Shown here in pieces: positions 52,107-62,165 of a stretch of DNA of 64,000 bases. Position numbers and translations under genes: made by a program. The notes below the pieces were generated by a model. It had not been told where the DNA came from. It did not search any database and saw nothing but the letters and a program-made list of their open reading frames with translations. Position 1 is the stretch's first letter. Each line of letters starts with the position of its first letter. The DNA comes from DAOUTY01 sp964453665 (GTDB taxonomy: Bacteria > Chloroflexota > Dehalococcoidia > SZUA-161): NCBI GenBank assembly GCA_964453665.1, contig CAYVQT010000003.1, positions 26,354-90,353 of the forward strand, read 5' to 3'.

Positions 52107-55100
52107 ATGGCAGCCAAGAGTAAGACAGTGGTAGACAAATCCTACGTGAGAACCGGCGCTATTAGCAAGCGTAAACAGCATCAAACACAGCCCCAGTTGA
52201 CCGAGACGGACTATATAACCATTTTTGAGAATTCATCCGTAGCCATAACTCTGGCTGACGAGAATGAGAACATAATTTACTGGAACAGGTTCGCTGAGTC
52301 TCTCCTGGGTATGAATGCAAACGAACTATATATGAAACCGGTTAGCTCACTCTACCCGGAGGCAGAGTGGAGGAGAATAAGATCACAGAATGTCAGACAA
52401 AAGGGTATGCAGCATCATATCGAGACGCAAATCATTAAAAAGAATCAGGAAATCATCGATGTAGACCTCTCTCTGAGCGTCCTCAAAGGGCCAGATGGTA
52501 ATGTGACCGGTTCGATAGGAATAATGGCGGACATCACCAGGCGTATAACTATTGAGGAGGAATTGAGGGCACAGCGTGATCACCTTGATGAATTGGTGAA
52601 AGCACGCACAGCAGAACTAACAAGGGCCAATAGAGAGCTTCAACGGGAAATCAGCGAGCGTAAGCAAGCGCAGGAGGCATTGCGTGAATCGAGGGACCAG
52701 TTAAAGCAATACTTTGAAGGCATTCCCGATGCAATCTACATCAATGATGTGAACGGAACCTTCTTGTATGGAAATAAGGCAGCAGAAAGAATGACAGGGT
52801 ACGCACGGGAAGAACTCGTGGGCAACAACTTCCTGGAAGCTGGTCTCCTTCCGCCGGAGTATTTACCGAAAGCAGCCCGGATTCGAGAGCTTAATGCTGG
52901 TGGAAGACCCACCGGCCCGGATGAGGTTGAACTGATCAGGAAAGACGGGAGCCGCGTACTCGCTGAGATATCTACCTATCCGGTAGGAGAAGGAAAGGGA
53001 ACCGAGACAATAGGGATCGCTCGCGATATCACCGAACGCAAGCAGTCAGAGGAGGCCCTGAGGGAGAGTGAGGAGAGATTCCGCAAAGTGCTGGATAACT
53101 CCATTGATATGGTATACCGGCTGGACCTCCAAACCGGTAGATATGATTATATTAGCCCTTCCTCAAAAAAAATGCTCGGATATACTCCGGAAGAGTTCAA
53201 ATCCCTTGGAATTGAAAAAGCAACTCCTCTGGTTCATCCCGACGACGTAGACAAGCTAATGGAGAATATTATTAAACTGATAACGTCGCCAGAACAAAAA
53301 GATACGGCTTCAACCGTTGAGTACCGGCTTAAACACAGAAAATTGGGCTATCGCTGGATGAGCGATAACCGTTCAGTCGTATATGACGAAATGAATGTAC
53401 CAGTGGCTGTAGTCGGTAATCTAAGGGATATAACCGAGCAGAAGATAGTGGAGGAGGCGCTGCAGCAAAGAGAGCAAGACTATAGTGTCCTGGTCGAGAG
53501 TATATATGATGGTATCGCTGTTGTTGATGTCGAGACGTTGAACATAGTCTTTGGCAATCGCCGTGCCGCGAAAATGTTTGGATTCGATCAAATACTCAAG
53601 GATGGAGTCGGGATCAACCTACTTGAATTTGTGCACCCTGAGGACAAAGACATAGTTATCAAGGGGTTTGCAGAAGATTTCTATCAAACAGATCGGCGTA
53701 AGAGATACGAGGTTCGAGCGAAGACGAATGACGGTAGAGATATATGGGTAAGCGCCCTTGCAACAAGAATCGAATTTCAGGGGAGACTAGCGGTCTTGCT
53801 TTCAGTAGCAGACCTTACCGAGCGCAAGTGGATGGAAGAGGAGCTGCGCATTAAAGAAAACGCCATCGATAATTCTCTTAGCGCTGTAGCCATGTATGAT
53901 GTGGAAGGCAAGATAACATATGCAAACCAAGCTTTTATGAAATTATGGGGGTGGGATAAGAAAGAGGAACTATTGGGGAAACCCTATTGGATGTTCTTTA
54001 AATCGGATGAGGTTGTTAAAGACATAGCAGGGGCAATGATCAAGCGTCAAGCATGGGAGGGAGAACTGGTTGCGCGAAGAAGAGATGGCAAAGAGGTTCT
54101 TGTTCACGTGTTTAGTGCGATAGTGAATGACAATCTCGGAAATCCTGTACAAACGATTTCCTCTTTCACTGATATCACTGAGCGCAAGACAGCAGAAGAA
54201 GCACTGCGGGAGTCGGAGGAGAAATTACGCAATGTGCTCGACAGCTCCCTAGACATGGTATACCGACTTAATCTAGATACCGGCACGTATGAATATTTGA
54301 GTCCTTCATCAAAACAACTGCTGGGATACAGTCCAGAGGAGTTTATAGCATTGGGGCCTGAACACGCGGCCTCTCTGATACATCCCGACGATGCTGAAAG
54401 GCTATCCGAAAACATCGTCAAATTGATGGCGTCTATAAAAAAGGATGAAAGGGCTTCAATTATCGAGTATCAGATCAAACATAAAGAATTGGGGTATCGC
54501 TGGGTGGCCGATAACATTTCGGTAATTCGTGAGGACGCAGATAAACCGATACTAGTAGTTGGCAATTTAAGAGACATCACTGAGCGCAAGACAGCTGAAA
54601 AGGCGTTACTTGAGTCGGAAAAGAAATTCAGGCGCCTGGTCGAAGAAATGAACGATGGCTACTGCGTGCTTCAGGGGTCCAGGGTAGTCTTTGCTAACGC
54701 CCGAAGCGCCGAAATGTTTGGGTATATTCCGGAAGATGTAACTGACAAGACTGTCCAAGAGCTTCTACCACCAGAAATAGTGGATGAGCTATTAAAGATG
54801 CGTTTAATGAGACAGTCAGGTGGCACTATGCCTGAACAATATGAAACAACCCTGATAAGCAAAGACGGAATGCCACTAATAGTCGAACTGGGAACCAGGG
54901 TAATAGAGTATGCAGGAAAGCCTGCTCTATCCGTGGTTATCAGAGACGTCACCAAGCGTAAGCAGGCTGAGGAAGCTTTACGACACAGCGAAGAGTATTT
55001 TCGGGCACTTACCGAGAACGTCCTGGACGTTATCGTGGTTCTTAATCGTGACGCAAGCGTACGCTACAAGAGCCCATCCTTCGAACAGATGGTAGGGAAA

Positions 55101-56096
55101 GATCGAGCCGGCAAAGAACCATTTGAGTTTGTTCACCCAGACGATATAACGAATGCAACTGAGACCTTTGCTCAACTGACGCAAAATCCGGGTGCCACTG
55201 TACACACTGAGATACGTGGTGAGCATAGAGATAGCTCGTGGCACACCTTTGAGGTGATAGGCAAGAACCTTCTCGATGATCCCGCAGTGGCGGGCATCGT
55301 TGCCAATTTCCGCGACATCACCGAGCGCAAGCTGGCTGAGCAGGAGGTCCACCGCTTAAACGAAGAGCTCGAGCAGCGGGTTATCGAACGCACTACTCAA
55401 CTTGAAGCTGTCAATAAGGAACTGGAGGCTTTCGCCTATTCCGTATCGCACGACCTGCGCGCTCCTCTACGCAGCATCGACGGCTTCAGCCAGATACTGA
55501 TGGAGGACTACACCGATAAACTGGACGATGAAGGCAAAGACCATCTCCATCGTGTGCGCTCGGCCAGCCAGCGCATGGGAGAACTCATTGACGACATTCT
55601 AAGTCTCTCACGTGTAACCCGCGGCGAGATGCGTTACGAAGCAGTGGATCTCAGCGCTCTGGCGGAGACAATCTGTGCAGAGCTTCAGCAAAGCCAGACG
55701 GAGCGCCAGGCGGAGTTCATCATTACCCCTGAGATAGTTACCGAAGGTGATTCACACCTACTACGGGCGGCATTGGACAACCTGCTTGGCAATGCGTGGA
55801 AATTCACTAAAATGCGTACACCTGCCAGGCTGGAATTCGGTACGATTGAAAACAACGATCAGCTCGTTTATTTCATTCGCGACAACGGCGTTGGCTTCGA
55901 TATGGCCTATGCCGATAAACTATTTGGCGCCTTCCAGCGCTTGCACTCACCCAGCGAATTCGAAGGCACCGGAATCGGCCTCGCTACTGTACAGCGCATT
56001 ATTCACCGCCACGGCGGTAGAATCTGGGCCGAGAGCGTGGTGGACCAGGGAACTACTTTCTACTTCACACTTAACGACGAAAGGGGTGCTAAATGA
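52107..56096 (+). CDS. Eight-PAS-domain cytosolic sensor histidine kinase
   Basis: 1329 residues without membrane helices. Eight PAS domains in series begin at FENSSVAIT, FEGIPDAIY, VLDNSIDMVY, LVESIYDGIA, AIDNSLSAVA, VLDSSLDMVY, LVEEMNDGYC and LTENVLDVIV, most closing with DITERK-like linkers. PAS3 and PAS6 are near duplicates, so the array grew by internal duplication. The core has phospho-His in FAYSVSHDLRAPLRSIDGF (phytochrome-like type) and an ATPase with NLLGNAWKFT, DNGVGFDM and GTGIGLATVQRIIHRHGG. Its last codons overlap the next receiver gene (ATGA). AAGGGAG precedes the ATG. It probably integrates several redox or ligand signals. Confidence 0.92.
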   Translation: MAAKSKTVVDKSYVRTGAISKRKQHQTQPQLTETDYITIFENSSVAITLADENENIIYWNRFAESLLGMNANELYMKPVSSLYPEAEWRRIRSQNVRQKGMQHHIETQIIKKNQEIIDVDLSLSVLKGPDGNVTGSIGIMADITRRITIEEELRAQRDHLDELVKARTAELTRANRELQREISERKQAQEALRESRDQLKQYFEGIPDAIYINDVNGTFLYGNKAAERMTGYAREELVGNNFLEAGLLPPEYLPKAARIRELNAGGRPTGPDEVELIRKDGSRVLAEISTYPVGEGKGTETIGIARDITERKQSEEALRESEERFRKVLDNSIDMVYRLDLQTGRYDYISPSSKKMLGYTPEEFKSLGIEKATPLVHPDDVDKLMENIIKLITSPEQKDTASTVEYRLKHRKLGYRWMSDNRSVVYDEMNVPVAVVGNLRDITEQKIVEEALQQREQDYSVLVESIYDGIAVVDVETLNIVFGNRRAAKMFGFDQILKDGVGINLLEFVHPEDKDIVIKGFAEDFYQTDRRKRYEVRAKTNDGRDIWVSALATRIEFQGRLAVLLSVADLTERKWMEEELRIKENAIDNSLSAVAMYDVEGKITYANQAFMKLWGWDKKEELLGKPYWMFFKSDEVVKDIAGAMIKRQAWEGELVARRRDGKEVLVHVFSAIVNDNLGNPVQTISSFTDITERKTAEEALRESEEKLRNVLDSSLDMVYRLNLDTGTYEYLSPSSKQLLGYSPEEFIALGPEHAASLIHPDDAERLSENIVKLMASIKKDERASIIEYQIKHKELGYRWVADNISVIREDADKPILVVGNLRDITERKTAEKALLESEKKFRRLVEEMNDGYCVLQGSRVVFANARSAEMFGYIPEDVTDKTVQELLPPEIVDELLKMRLMRQSGGTMPEQYETTLISKDGMPLIVELGTRVIEYAGKPALSVVIRDVTKRKQAEEALRHSEEYFRALTENVLDVIVVLNRDASVRYKSPSFEQMVGKDRAGKEPFEFVHPDDITNATETFAQLTQNPGATVHTEIRGEHRDSSWHTFEVIGKNLLDDPAVAGIVANFRDITERKLAEQEVHRLNEELEQRVIERTTQLEAVNKELEAFAYSVSHDLRAPLRSIDGFSQILMEDYTDKLDDEGKDHLHRVRSASQRMGELIDDILSLSRVTRGEMRYEAVDLSALAETICAELQQSQTERQAEFIITPEIVTEGDSHLLRAALDNLLGNAWKFTKMRTPARLEFGTIENNDQLVYFIRDNGVGFDMAYADKLFGAFQRLHSPSEFEGTGIGLATVQRIIHRHGGRIWAESVVDQGTTFYFTLNDERGAK

Positions 56097-56551
56097 ATAA
56101 CAAAATCATACTGTTGGTGGAAGACAATCCAGACGACGAGGCGCTGACCCTACGCGCACTTAAAAAAAACAATATTCTAAACGAGGTAGTTGTGGCACAT
56201 GACGGAGTCGAAGCACTCGATTATCTGTTCGCCAGGGGCAGCTATGCCGACCGTGACACCGCTGTTATGCCGGAGGTCATCTTGCTGGATTTGAAGCTGC
56301 CCAGAATCGACGGCCTGGAAGTATTACGCCAAGTCCGCACCGGTGAAAGCACCAGACTCCTCCCCGTCGTAATCCTCACCTCCTCGAAAGAAGAGCGAGA
56401 CATGATTGAGAGCTACAGCCTGGGCGCCAACAGCTACATCCGCAAGCCCGTCGACTTCATCCAATTCGGCGATGCGGTACAGCAACTAGGCCTGTACTGG
56501 CTGGTATTGAACGCCGCGCCGCCCAGGGTTCACAGGATAATTCATAAGTAA
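56093..56551 (+). CDS. Single-domain response regulator (Rcp1-like)
   Basis: 152 residues, one receiver domain: E10-D11, D66 in LLDLKLPRIDGLEVL, T in VVILTSSKEERD and K in YIRKPVDF. The extended loop before D66 and the SSKEERD segment are typical of the Rcp1 group that pairs with phytochrome-type kinases, matching the upstream kinase. It overlaps that gene by 4 nt and precedes the third gene by 10 nt. It works as a phosphorelay or protein-contact switch. Confidence 0.93.
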   Translation: MNNKIILLVEDNPDDEALTLRALKKNNILNEVVVAHDGVEALDYLFARGSYADRDTAVMPEVILLDLKLPRIDGLEVLRQVRTGESTRLLPVVILTSSKEERDMIESYSLGANSYIRKPVDFIQFGDAVQQLGLYWLVLNAAPPRVHRIIHK

Positions 56552-56561
56552 GGACGCTCAA

Positions 56562-58904
56562 ATGAGCACAACGCTTCGCGTACTTATAGTCGAGGACTCG
56601 GAAGATGATGCCATTCTAGTGTTGCGCGAGTTACGGCGCGGTGGCTACGACCCATCCTTTGAACGGGTCGATACACCCGAAGCTATGCAGGCCGCACTCG
56701 ACCAGCAGACATGGGATATAGTCCTCTCGGACTACGCCATGCCGTGCTTCAGCATGCCTGCGGCGCTGGCAATGGTTAAGGAGAAAGGGCTCGACTTGCC
56801 TTTCATAATCGTTTCAGGCGCCATCGGAGAAGAGGCCGCGGTAGCGGCCATGCGAGACGGCGCCCACGACTACGTAATGAAAGGGAATCTGGCACACCTC
56901 ATACCAGTTGTTGAACGAGAGCTGCGCGATGCAGAGGTGCGGCATGAACGTAAGCTGATGCAGCAGGCACTGCGGGACTCGGAAGAACTATACTCCGCAC
57001 TGGTGGGGAATCTAACCGATGCTGTATTCGTGTTCAAAGGGGACACGATCGCCTGGTGCAATGACAGAGTCGAGGAAATATACGGCTACCCCAAAGAAGA
57101 ATTGCTCGGTAAGAGTGGGGATTTCTTCTACCCGAGCGACGCTGGCTCATCAGAATTAATCAGGGATGTTTCCACTGCGATAAGTAAACACGGCCTTTTC
57201 CGCAGTACGATCAAGTTCCGGAAGAAGGACGGAAGCTCTGCATATATAGAATATTCACTGTCTCAGATACAGGGAAAAGACCCTGTCGAGTTAATAGCTG
57301 TCGCCAGAGACATAACTGAGCGTAAAAAGGCTGAGGAGGCACTGCGACAGAGTGAAGAGAGCTTTCGAGCTCTCATCGAAAATGCTCAAGACGCGATCGT
57401 GATTCTAAACAGAGATGGTTCAATACGCTACGAAAGTCCGTCTTTCGAACGCGTGTTGGGATTCAAGTCTAAGGATCAGGCAGAATCGAATCCCATAGAG
57501 CTTGTTCATCCCGAAGATATGACAGAGGCAACTCAGACCCTCGCTCAACTAATGCAGAATAAAGGCGCTACCGTACATGCAAAGGTCCGGGCTAAGAACA
57601 AAGACGGGGCATGGCGCACCCTTGAAATCGTTGGCCAAAATCTACTCGACAATCCGGCAGTATCGGGTATCGTTGCCAATTTTCGTGATGTCACCGAGCA
57701 GAAGATGGCCGAGGAGGCCCTGCAAGAGAGCGAGGCACAATACCGTCTGCTCGCGGAGAACGTGACAGATATTATCTGCACCATAGACATGAACTTGCAG
57801 TTGACCTACATCAGTCCATCTATCATACGGCAAACAGGCTTCAGCGTTGAGGAATCGATGGCACGCAGACTGGAAGAGGTCATAACCCCTGACTCTTTTG
57901 AAGCTGTCCTGAAGGCTCTTGCGGAAGAAAAAGCCATGGAAAGCATAGAGCAAAAGGACTTGGCCAGGTCACGAACGCTAGAGCTAGAGCTAAAGCGCAA
58001 AGACGGTTCCACATTCTGGACCGAGGCAGAGGCAACCTTTCTGCGTGACCCGGATGGACAGGCCATTGGCATTCTGGCAGTGGCGCGCGACATCAGCGAG
58101 CGCAAACGAGCCGAGGATGATAAGAAGCAACTTGAACATCAGCTTCAACTCGCGGGACGCCTGGCCGCCGTCGGTGAACTGGCAGCGGGCGTCGCCCATG
58201 AGTTGAACAACCCCCTGGCCGCAGTCCAGGCGTTCGCCCAGCTCCTGAGCGAAAAGGATGACCTCGAGGAAAGTGTAAAGAGCGATGTCGATACTATCTA
58301 TAAGGAAGCGCAACGCGCAACCAGAATAACGACTAACCTGCTTCGCTTCGCCCGCAGGAACAAACCTGAGAAACAATTAATCTCCCTAAACGAGGTCGTT
58401 GAAAAAAGCCTGGAGTTGCACGCCTATCGGATGAACGTTAACAATATAAAGGTTGTCACGGAATTAGAACCGGACCCCCCCATGACCATGGCTGACTCCG
58501 ATCAGATGCATCAGGTATTTGTGAACATCATCACCAACGCAGAACAGTCTATGACGGAGGCCCACGGAAGAGGGACGCTCTATGTTAATACCCGATGTGT
58601 CGGGGCGATGATCCAGATAACTTTCACCGACAGCGGACCCGGCATCTCGGAAGATAACCTTAAGAGCATATTCGACCCGTTCTTCACCACCAAGGATGTG
58701 GGAAAGGGAACAGGACTGGGTCTAAGCATCTGCTACGGTATTGTCCAGGATCACGGGGGGCATATGTATGCCAAGAGCAAGTCCGGCAAAGGAGCCAGCA
58801 TTGTTGTTGAGCTACCAATCGTCTCCGAAGACCAGTCCGTCCTCGAGACAACCCTCCCAATGCAGGCCCAGCAGTCCTGTGATCGCCTGGGTAAAAGAAA
58901 CTAA
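56562..58904 (+). CDS. Receiver-PAS-PAS-PAS hybrid histidine kinase
   Basis: 780 residues. N-terminal receiver (VEDSEDDAILVLRELRRGG; D in VLSDYAMP; K in YVMKGN), three PAS domains (starting LVGNLTDAVF, LIENAQDAIV, LAENVTDII), then a kinase core with phospho-His in AAGVAHELNNPLAAVQAFAQLL and an ATPase with NIITNAEQSM, DSGPGIS and FTTKDVGKGTGLGLSICYGI. PAS2 closely resembles PAS8 of the kinase at 52107. Third gene of the operon; the receiver may take phosphate from the first kinase, making a relay. Confidence 0.92.
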   Translation: MSTTLRVLIVEDSEDDAILVLRELRRGGYDPSFERVDTPEAMQAALDQQTWDIVLSDYAMPCFSMPAALAMVKEKGLDLPFIIVSGAIGEEAAVAAMRDGAHDYVMKGNLAHLIPVVERELRDAEVRHERKLMQQALRDSEELYSALVGNLTDAVFVFKGDTIAWCNDRVEEIYGYPKEELLGKSGDFFYPSDAGSSELIRDVSTAISKHGLFRSTIKFRKKDGSSAYIEYSLSQIQGKDPVELIAVARDITERKKAEEALRQSEESFRALIENAQDAIVILNRDGSIRYESPSFERVLGFKSKDQAESNPIELVHPEDMTEATQTLAQLMQNKGATVHAKVRAKNKDGAWRTLEIVGQNLLDNPAVSGIVANFRDVTEQKMAEEALQESEAQYRLLAENVTDIICTIDMNLQLTYISPSIIRQTGFSVEESMARRLEEVITPDSFEAVLKALAEEKAMESIEQKDLARSRTLELELKRKDGSTFWTEAEATFLRDPDGQAIGILAVARDISERKRAEDDKKQLEHQLQLAGRLAAVGELAAGVAHELNNPLAAVQAFAQLLSEKDDLEESVKSDVDTIYKEAQRATRITTNLLRFARRNKPEKQLISLNEVVEKSLELHAYRMNVNNIKVVTELEPDPPMTMADSDQMHQVFVNIITNAEQSMTEAHGRGTLYVNTRCVGAMIQITFTDSGPGISEDNLKSIFDPFFTTKDVGKGTGLGLSICYGIVQDHGGHMYAKSKSGKGASIVVELPIVSEDQSVLETTLPMQAQQSCDRLGKRN

Positions 58905-59249
58905 GTCTTGCATCCTAGTATCTTGTAAAGCTTGCCTGTTAAGGTACAACAGGTCCATCAATTACAATATCCTCACCAATTCTTCGTAATTAACGCGCGA
59001 TACCCGCTGAATCAGGACACACGGATGCCGCCAGGACTCGCGACTTATGCCCGATAACAAAACCCTGTTTCCCAACCTCCACAAACAGCGTAAGGTCATA
59101 GTCAGTCAACTGACTACTCCTAATGATCTGTCTGGTAGGCAACCCGGAATGAGATAAATGCCGTGGTGACGAAGCGAGGATTGAGTATTAAAACAGTGGG
59201 GATATAAACACGATTTCAAATATAACAAGAAGTAAATGAAGTCGCCAAC
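58905..59249. other. Intergenic, nothing identified
   Basis: 345 bases between the convergent kinase and coiled-coil genes. No strong hairpin, repeat family member or gene seen. Confidence 0.5.
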
Positions 59250-60356
59250 TCATTTTCTCGTTGTTACAACGATTCTTCTGATCGGGCGTTTCCCAGGCGC
59301 TGCTTGGTTTTGTGCAATACCCCCAGCCCGTTGCAGCGGGTCCGAAACTTTCTTTACCTCTGGTAATGCTTCAAGGATTTTAAGAAGAGGGGTACGGGAA
59401 CGCAAGTGGAGTTGAATTTTTAAACCTTTATCCTCCGTGCCCCTTACTTTCACTATCTTTATATCAGGTGTACTTCTCAGGTGCCTGTGCAACCTCACTA
59501 TTCTATCCAGAGCTATGGGCGGTGGGATGGTTAGTTCTACGGTACCATCGTAGAGCGCTAAGTTTTGCTTTTTGTCTAAATGGCCACGGCCGCTCGACAC
59601 ATCCGTACTTTCTCCCGCACCCGGCTGACTGGAAAGCAATCCTTCACAGAACTTCTCGAAATTATCTCTCACCTCGTCTTCTCCCAGCTTCTTGCTCACA
59701 AGCAGTATCTGCTCAGCCCTCTGCCTGATATGCCGTGTCTCTATCTCAGCCGTTTTCATCGCCTCCTCAATGATCTTCTGCCCTTCCTCCTCGGCTTTTA
59801 CTATCTTCGCATCTGCCGAACACTCAGCCCTCTGCTTCACATCAGCAATCAGCCTGCTGGCTTCCTCCTCGGCAAGACCCCTGACGGCCTCAACTTTATC
59901 GGCTGCCTCTATCAGTAGTTCCTGGGCCTGCCTCTCGGCCGCTTCGCTCTTTTGTCTAGCTTCATCGACAATGTCGATCGCTTCCTTTCTGGCTAGCTCT
60001 TTGATAGTTTCTACCTCTTTTTTCGCTTCTTTTATGATATCCCTAGCCTGTTGTTCAGCCCGCGAGATTTCTTCTTTTGCGTCCTCCTCTGCCCTGGCGA
60101 TAATGGCAGTTGCCCTGGCATCCGCCTCTCGCTCCGCCTCCTCCCTGATACTGCTCGCTTCTTCCCTGGCCTCGAGAACCGCCTTCTCCAGGAGTTTCGT
60201 GAGAGACCGCAGATTATCCTGCTTGTTCAGAAGATCGCTGTTCTGATCTATCAGACTGCTAACCAGGGCAGCCACTTCGGCTTGATCCAGGCCGTTATCG
60301 ACAACCCTGAATTTCCGCCCTCGAGCTTCCCCGGCTTTGCCTTTTGATTTGAACAT
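59250..60356 (-). CDS. Coiled-coil protein with DivIVA-like N-terminus (paralogue 1)
   Basis: 368 residues from the ATG of MFKSKG (GGGAGGAG upstream; the frame opens 20 codons earlier). The conserved N-terminal motif KFRVVDNGLDQAEVAALVSS is shared by all three proteins here and recalls the membrane-binding start of DivIVA/GpsB, though not closely. Then comes a ~190-residue Glu/Ala/Arg coiled coil with repeated EEA-R-I and AEQQARDIIKEA segments, and a ~85-residue C-terminal domain (VELTIPPPIALDRIVRLHRHL, LLKILEALPEV). Probable scaffold or cell-pole/septum protein; the function is inferred only from shape. Confidence 0.65.
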   Translation of the reverse strand: MFKSKGKAGEARGRKFRVVDNGLDQAEVAALVSSLIDQNSDLLNKQDNLRSLTKLLEKAVLEAREEASSIREEAEREADARATAIIARAEEDAKEEISRAEQQARDIIKEAKKEVETIKELARKEAIDIVDEARQKSEAAERQAQELLIEAADKVEAVRGLAEEEASRLIADVKQRAECSADAKIVKAEEEGQKIIEEAMKTAEIETRHIRQRAEQILLVSKKLGEDEVRDNFEKFCEGLLSSQPGAGESTDVSSGRGHLDKKQNLALYDGTVELTIPPPIALDRIVRLHRHLRSTPDIKIVKVRGTEDKGLKIQLHLRSRTPLLKILEALPEVKKVSDPLQRAGGIAQNQAAPGKRPIRRIVVTTRK

Positions 60357-60823
60357 GACCGCTGCAACTCCTCCCAATGGTCGAACTATGTACGTATTGG
60401 ATTCTAGGCAAACCACCGATGCTCAGCAATAGTATTATGGTACCTGTCACATATAGGAAATTAGTACAGGTTATTTCCAAAGGTCCAGAAGGGCCGATGA
60501 CTATTGACGGGCTACAGCTTGCTTTAACGTCAATAAGGGGTCTATGGATGGCTGTTCACCGGAGTAGAAATATGCCAGGTCCCGTCAAGCAGCCAACGAC
60601 AATATCACGATGACCACTGTTGTTTCGATACAGTATGTGGTTACACGAGATTGCCGTAGCTGCCGGGATTCCCGGAAATCCATCAGGCCGAGAGGAAAAT
60701 GCTGTTATAGCGTGAAGTTGAATCTTATTTAAAAGGAGCACAATTAGCGACCAACCCATCGAAAAGGGCGTGAGACGAAATTGGTCTCCGCCCTAGATAG
60801 TGGAAAGGCTCTGGGCCGGCCTT
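60357..60823. other. Intergenic, nothing identified
   Basis: 467 bases between two coiled-coil genes on the same strand. Presumably holds the promoter of the gene ending at 59250. No repeat or small gene I can support. Confidence 0.45.
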
Positions 60824-62164
60824 TTATTTTGTTGTCGTAACCAGGACTATCCTCGCAGACCCATCGCTTCCCTTCCAGAAAGCAGACTTTATTCTGTCAC
60901 CCACTTTCCGCTTATCCGCGGCCCTACCTACTTCAGGCAGGTTTTCAAGGATATCAAGCAGCCGAACCGGGGTCTGTAGATAGAGTCTGAGCGTAATACC
61001 TTTATTCGCCGTGCCCTTCATATACAGGGTCTTGATCTCAGGAGTACTCGCCAGGTGCCTGTGCAACTGTAATATTCCAGCCAGAGATATAGGAGGCATA
61101 ATCTCCAATTCTACAGCGCCGTTGTAAAACGCAGTGTCCTCCTTCGTATCCAATTCTCCCAGCTGGTACGTTAAACCCCCACCTGGTTTTTCTGGCATTT
61201 CGTCTGTTTTCACCGTTGCGGCCGGTGCGATTACCTCGGGTTCAGAGCAATTGCTCTCTCCCCCTGATGATAAGGCGGTTGCTTCTTCAAGAAGTCCTTG
61301 ACAGGCCTTTTTAAACCTCTCCCTTATCGCACTTACTTCGCCCTCTACAATCCTCCTGCTTTCCATCAGCAACTGCTCGGCCTCTTGCTTAACAAGCGCT
61401 GCCTCACCATCAGCCCTCTCTTTCGCTTCGAGGACAATTCTATTAGCCTCTTTCTCAGCAGCCGTCTCGATTGACTTCGCTTTCTCTTCCGCTGCCTTTA
61501 CGGCATTATGCGCTCGCTGCTCGGCCGCTTCAGCCTTTTGCTCCGCTTCAGCAACAATCCTGCTGGCTTCCTTCTCGGTAGCCGTCTCGATTGACTTCGT
61601 TTTCTCTTCCACCGCCTTTATGGCATCCTGCGCTCGCTGCTCGGCCGCCTCAGCCTTTTGCTCCGCTTCAGCAACAATCCTGCTGGCTTCCTTTTCAGCT
61701 GGCAAACTGATCGCTTGCGCCTTCTCTTCGGCTTCTTTTATGATTTCCCTAGCCTGCCGCTCAGCCAGTGAAATCTTCTCACGCGCGCTCTTCCCGGCCC
61801 TTTGCTGAGCCTCAGCAAGCAACTCTTCAGCTTTTCCCCTGGCTTTCTCTTCTGCCTTTGTGATAACCATCGCCGCTCTCGCCCTGGCCTCTTCCTCAAC
61901 CTTAGTCACAAAGACATTAGCCTTAGCGTTTGCCCTCTTTTCCGCCTCTGCCGTGATACTATCCGCTTCTTCCTGAGCCTTGAGCACAACCTTCTCCAGA
62001 AGCTTTGTGAGAGATTGAAGGTGCTCCTGCTTGCTTGCAAGCCCGTTACTCCGCTCTATCAGACTGCCAATAAATGCGGACACTTCCGCTTCATCCAGGC
62101 CATTTTCGACTACCCTGAATTTCCGTCCGCATATCTCCTTTACCTCGACTTTTGTGGCAAACAT
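60824..62164 (-). CDS. Coiled-coil protein with internal 40-residue repeats (paralogue 2)
   Basis: 446 residues from the ATG of MFATKVEV (AGGAAGG upstream). N-terminal motif KFRVVENGLDEAEVSAFIGS, then a ~250-residue coiled coil and a C-terminal domain homologous to paralogue 1 (VELEIMPPISLAGILQLHRHL, LLDILENLPEVG). Within the coil a 40-residue unit (starts EKEASRIVAEAEQKAEAAEQ) is tandemly repeated about two and a half times, 120 bp apart at DNA level (around 61440-61680), so the coil lengthened recently. Its start lies 1 nt after the stop of paralogue 3, so the two are one transcript. Confidence 0.68.
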   Translation of the reverse strand: MFATKVEVKEICGRKFRVVENGLDEAEVSAFIGSLIERSNGLASKQEHLQSLTKLLEKVVLKAQEEADSITAEAEKRANAKANVFVTKVEEEARARAAMVITKAEEKARGKAEELLAEAQQRAGKSAREKISLAERQAREIIKEAEEKAQAISLPAEKEASRIVAEAEQKAEAAEQRAQDAIKAVEEKTKSIETATEKEASRIVAEAEQKAEAAEQRAHNAVKAAEEKAKSIETAAEKEANRIVLEAKERADGEAALVKQEAEQLLMESRRIVEGEVSAIRERFKKACQGLLEEATALSSGGESNCSEPEVIAPAATVKTDEMPEKPGGGLTYQLGELDTKEDTAFYNGAVELEIMPPISLAGILQLHRHLASTPEIKTLYMKGTANKGITLRLYLQTPVRLLDILENLPEVGRAADKRKVGDRIKSAFWKGSDGSARIVLVTTTK

Positions 62165-62165
62165 G

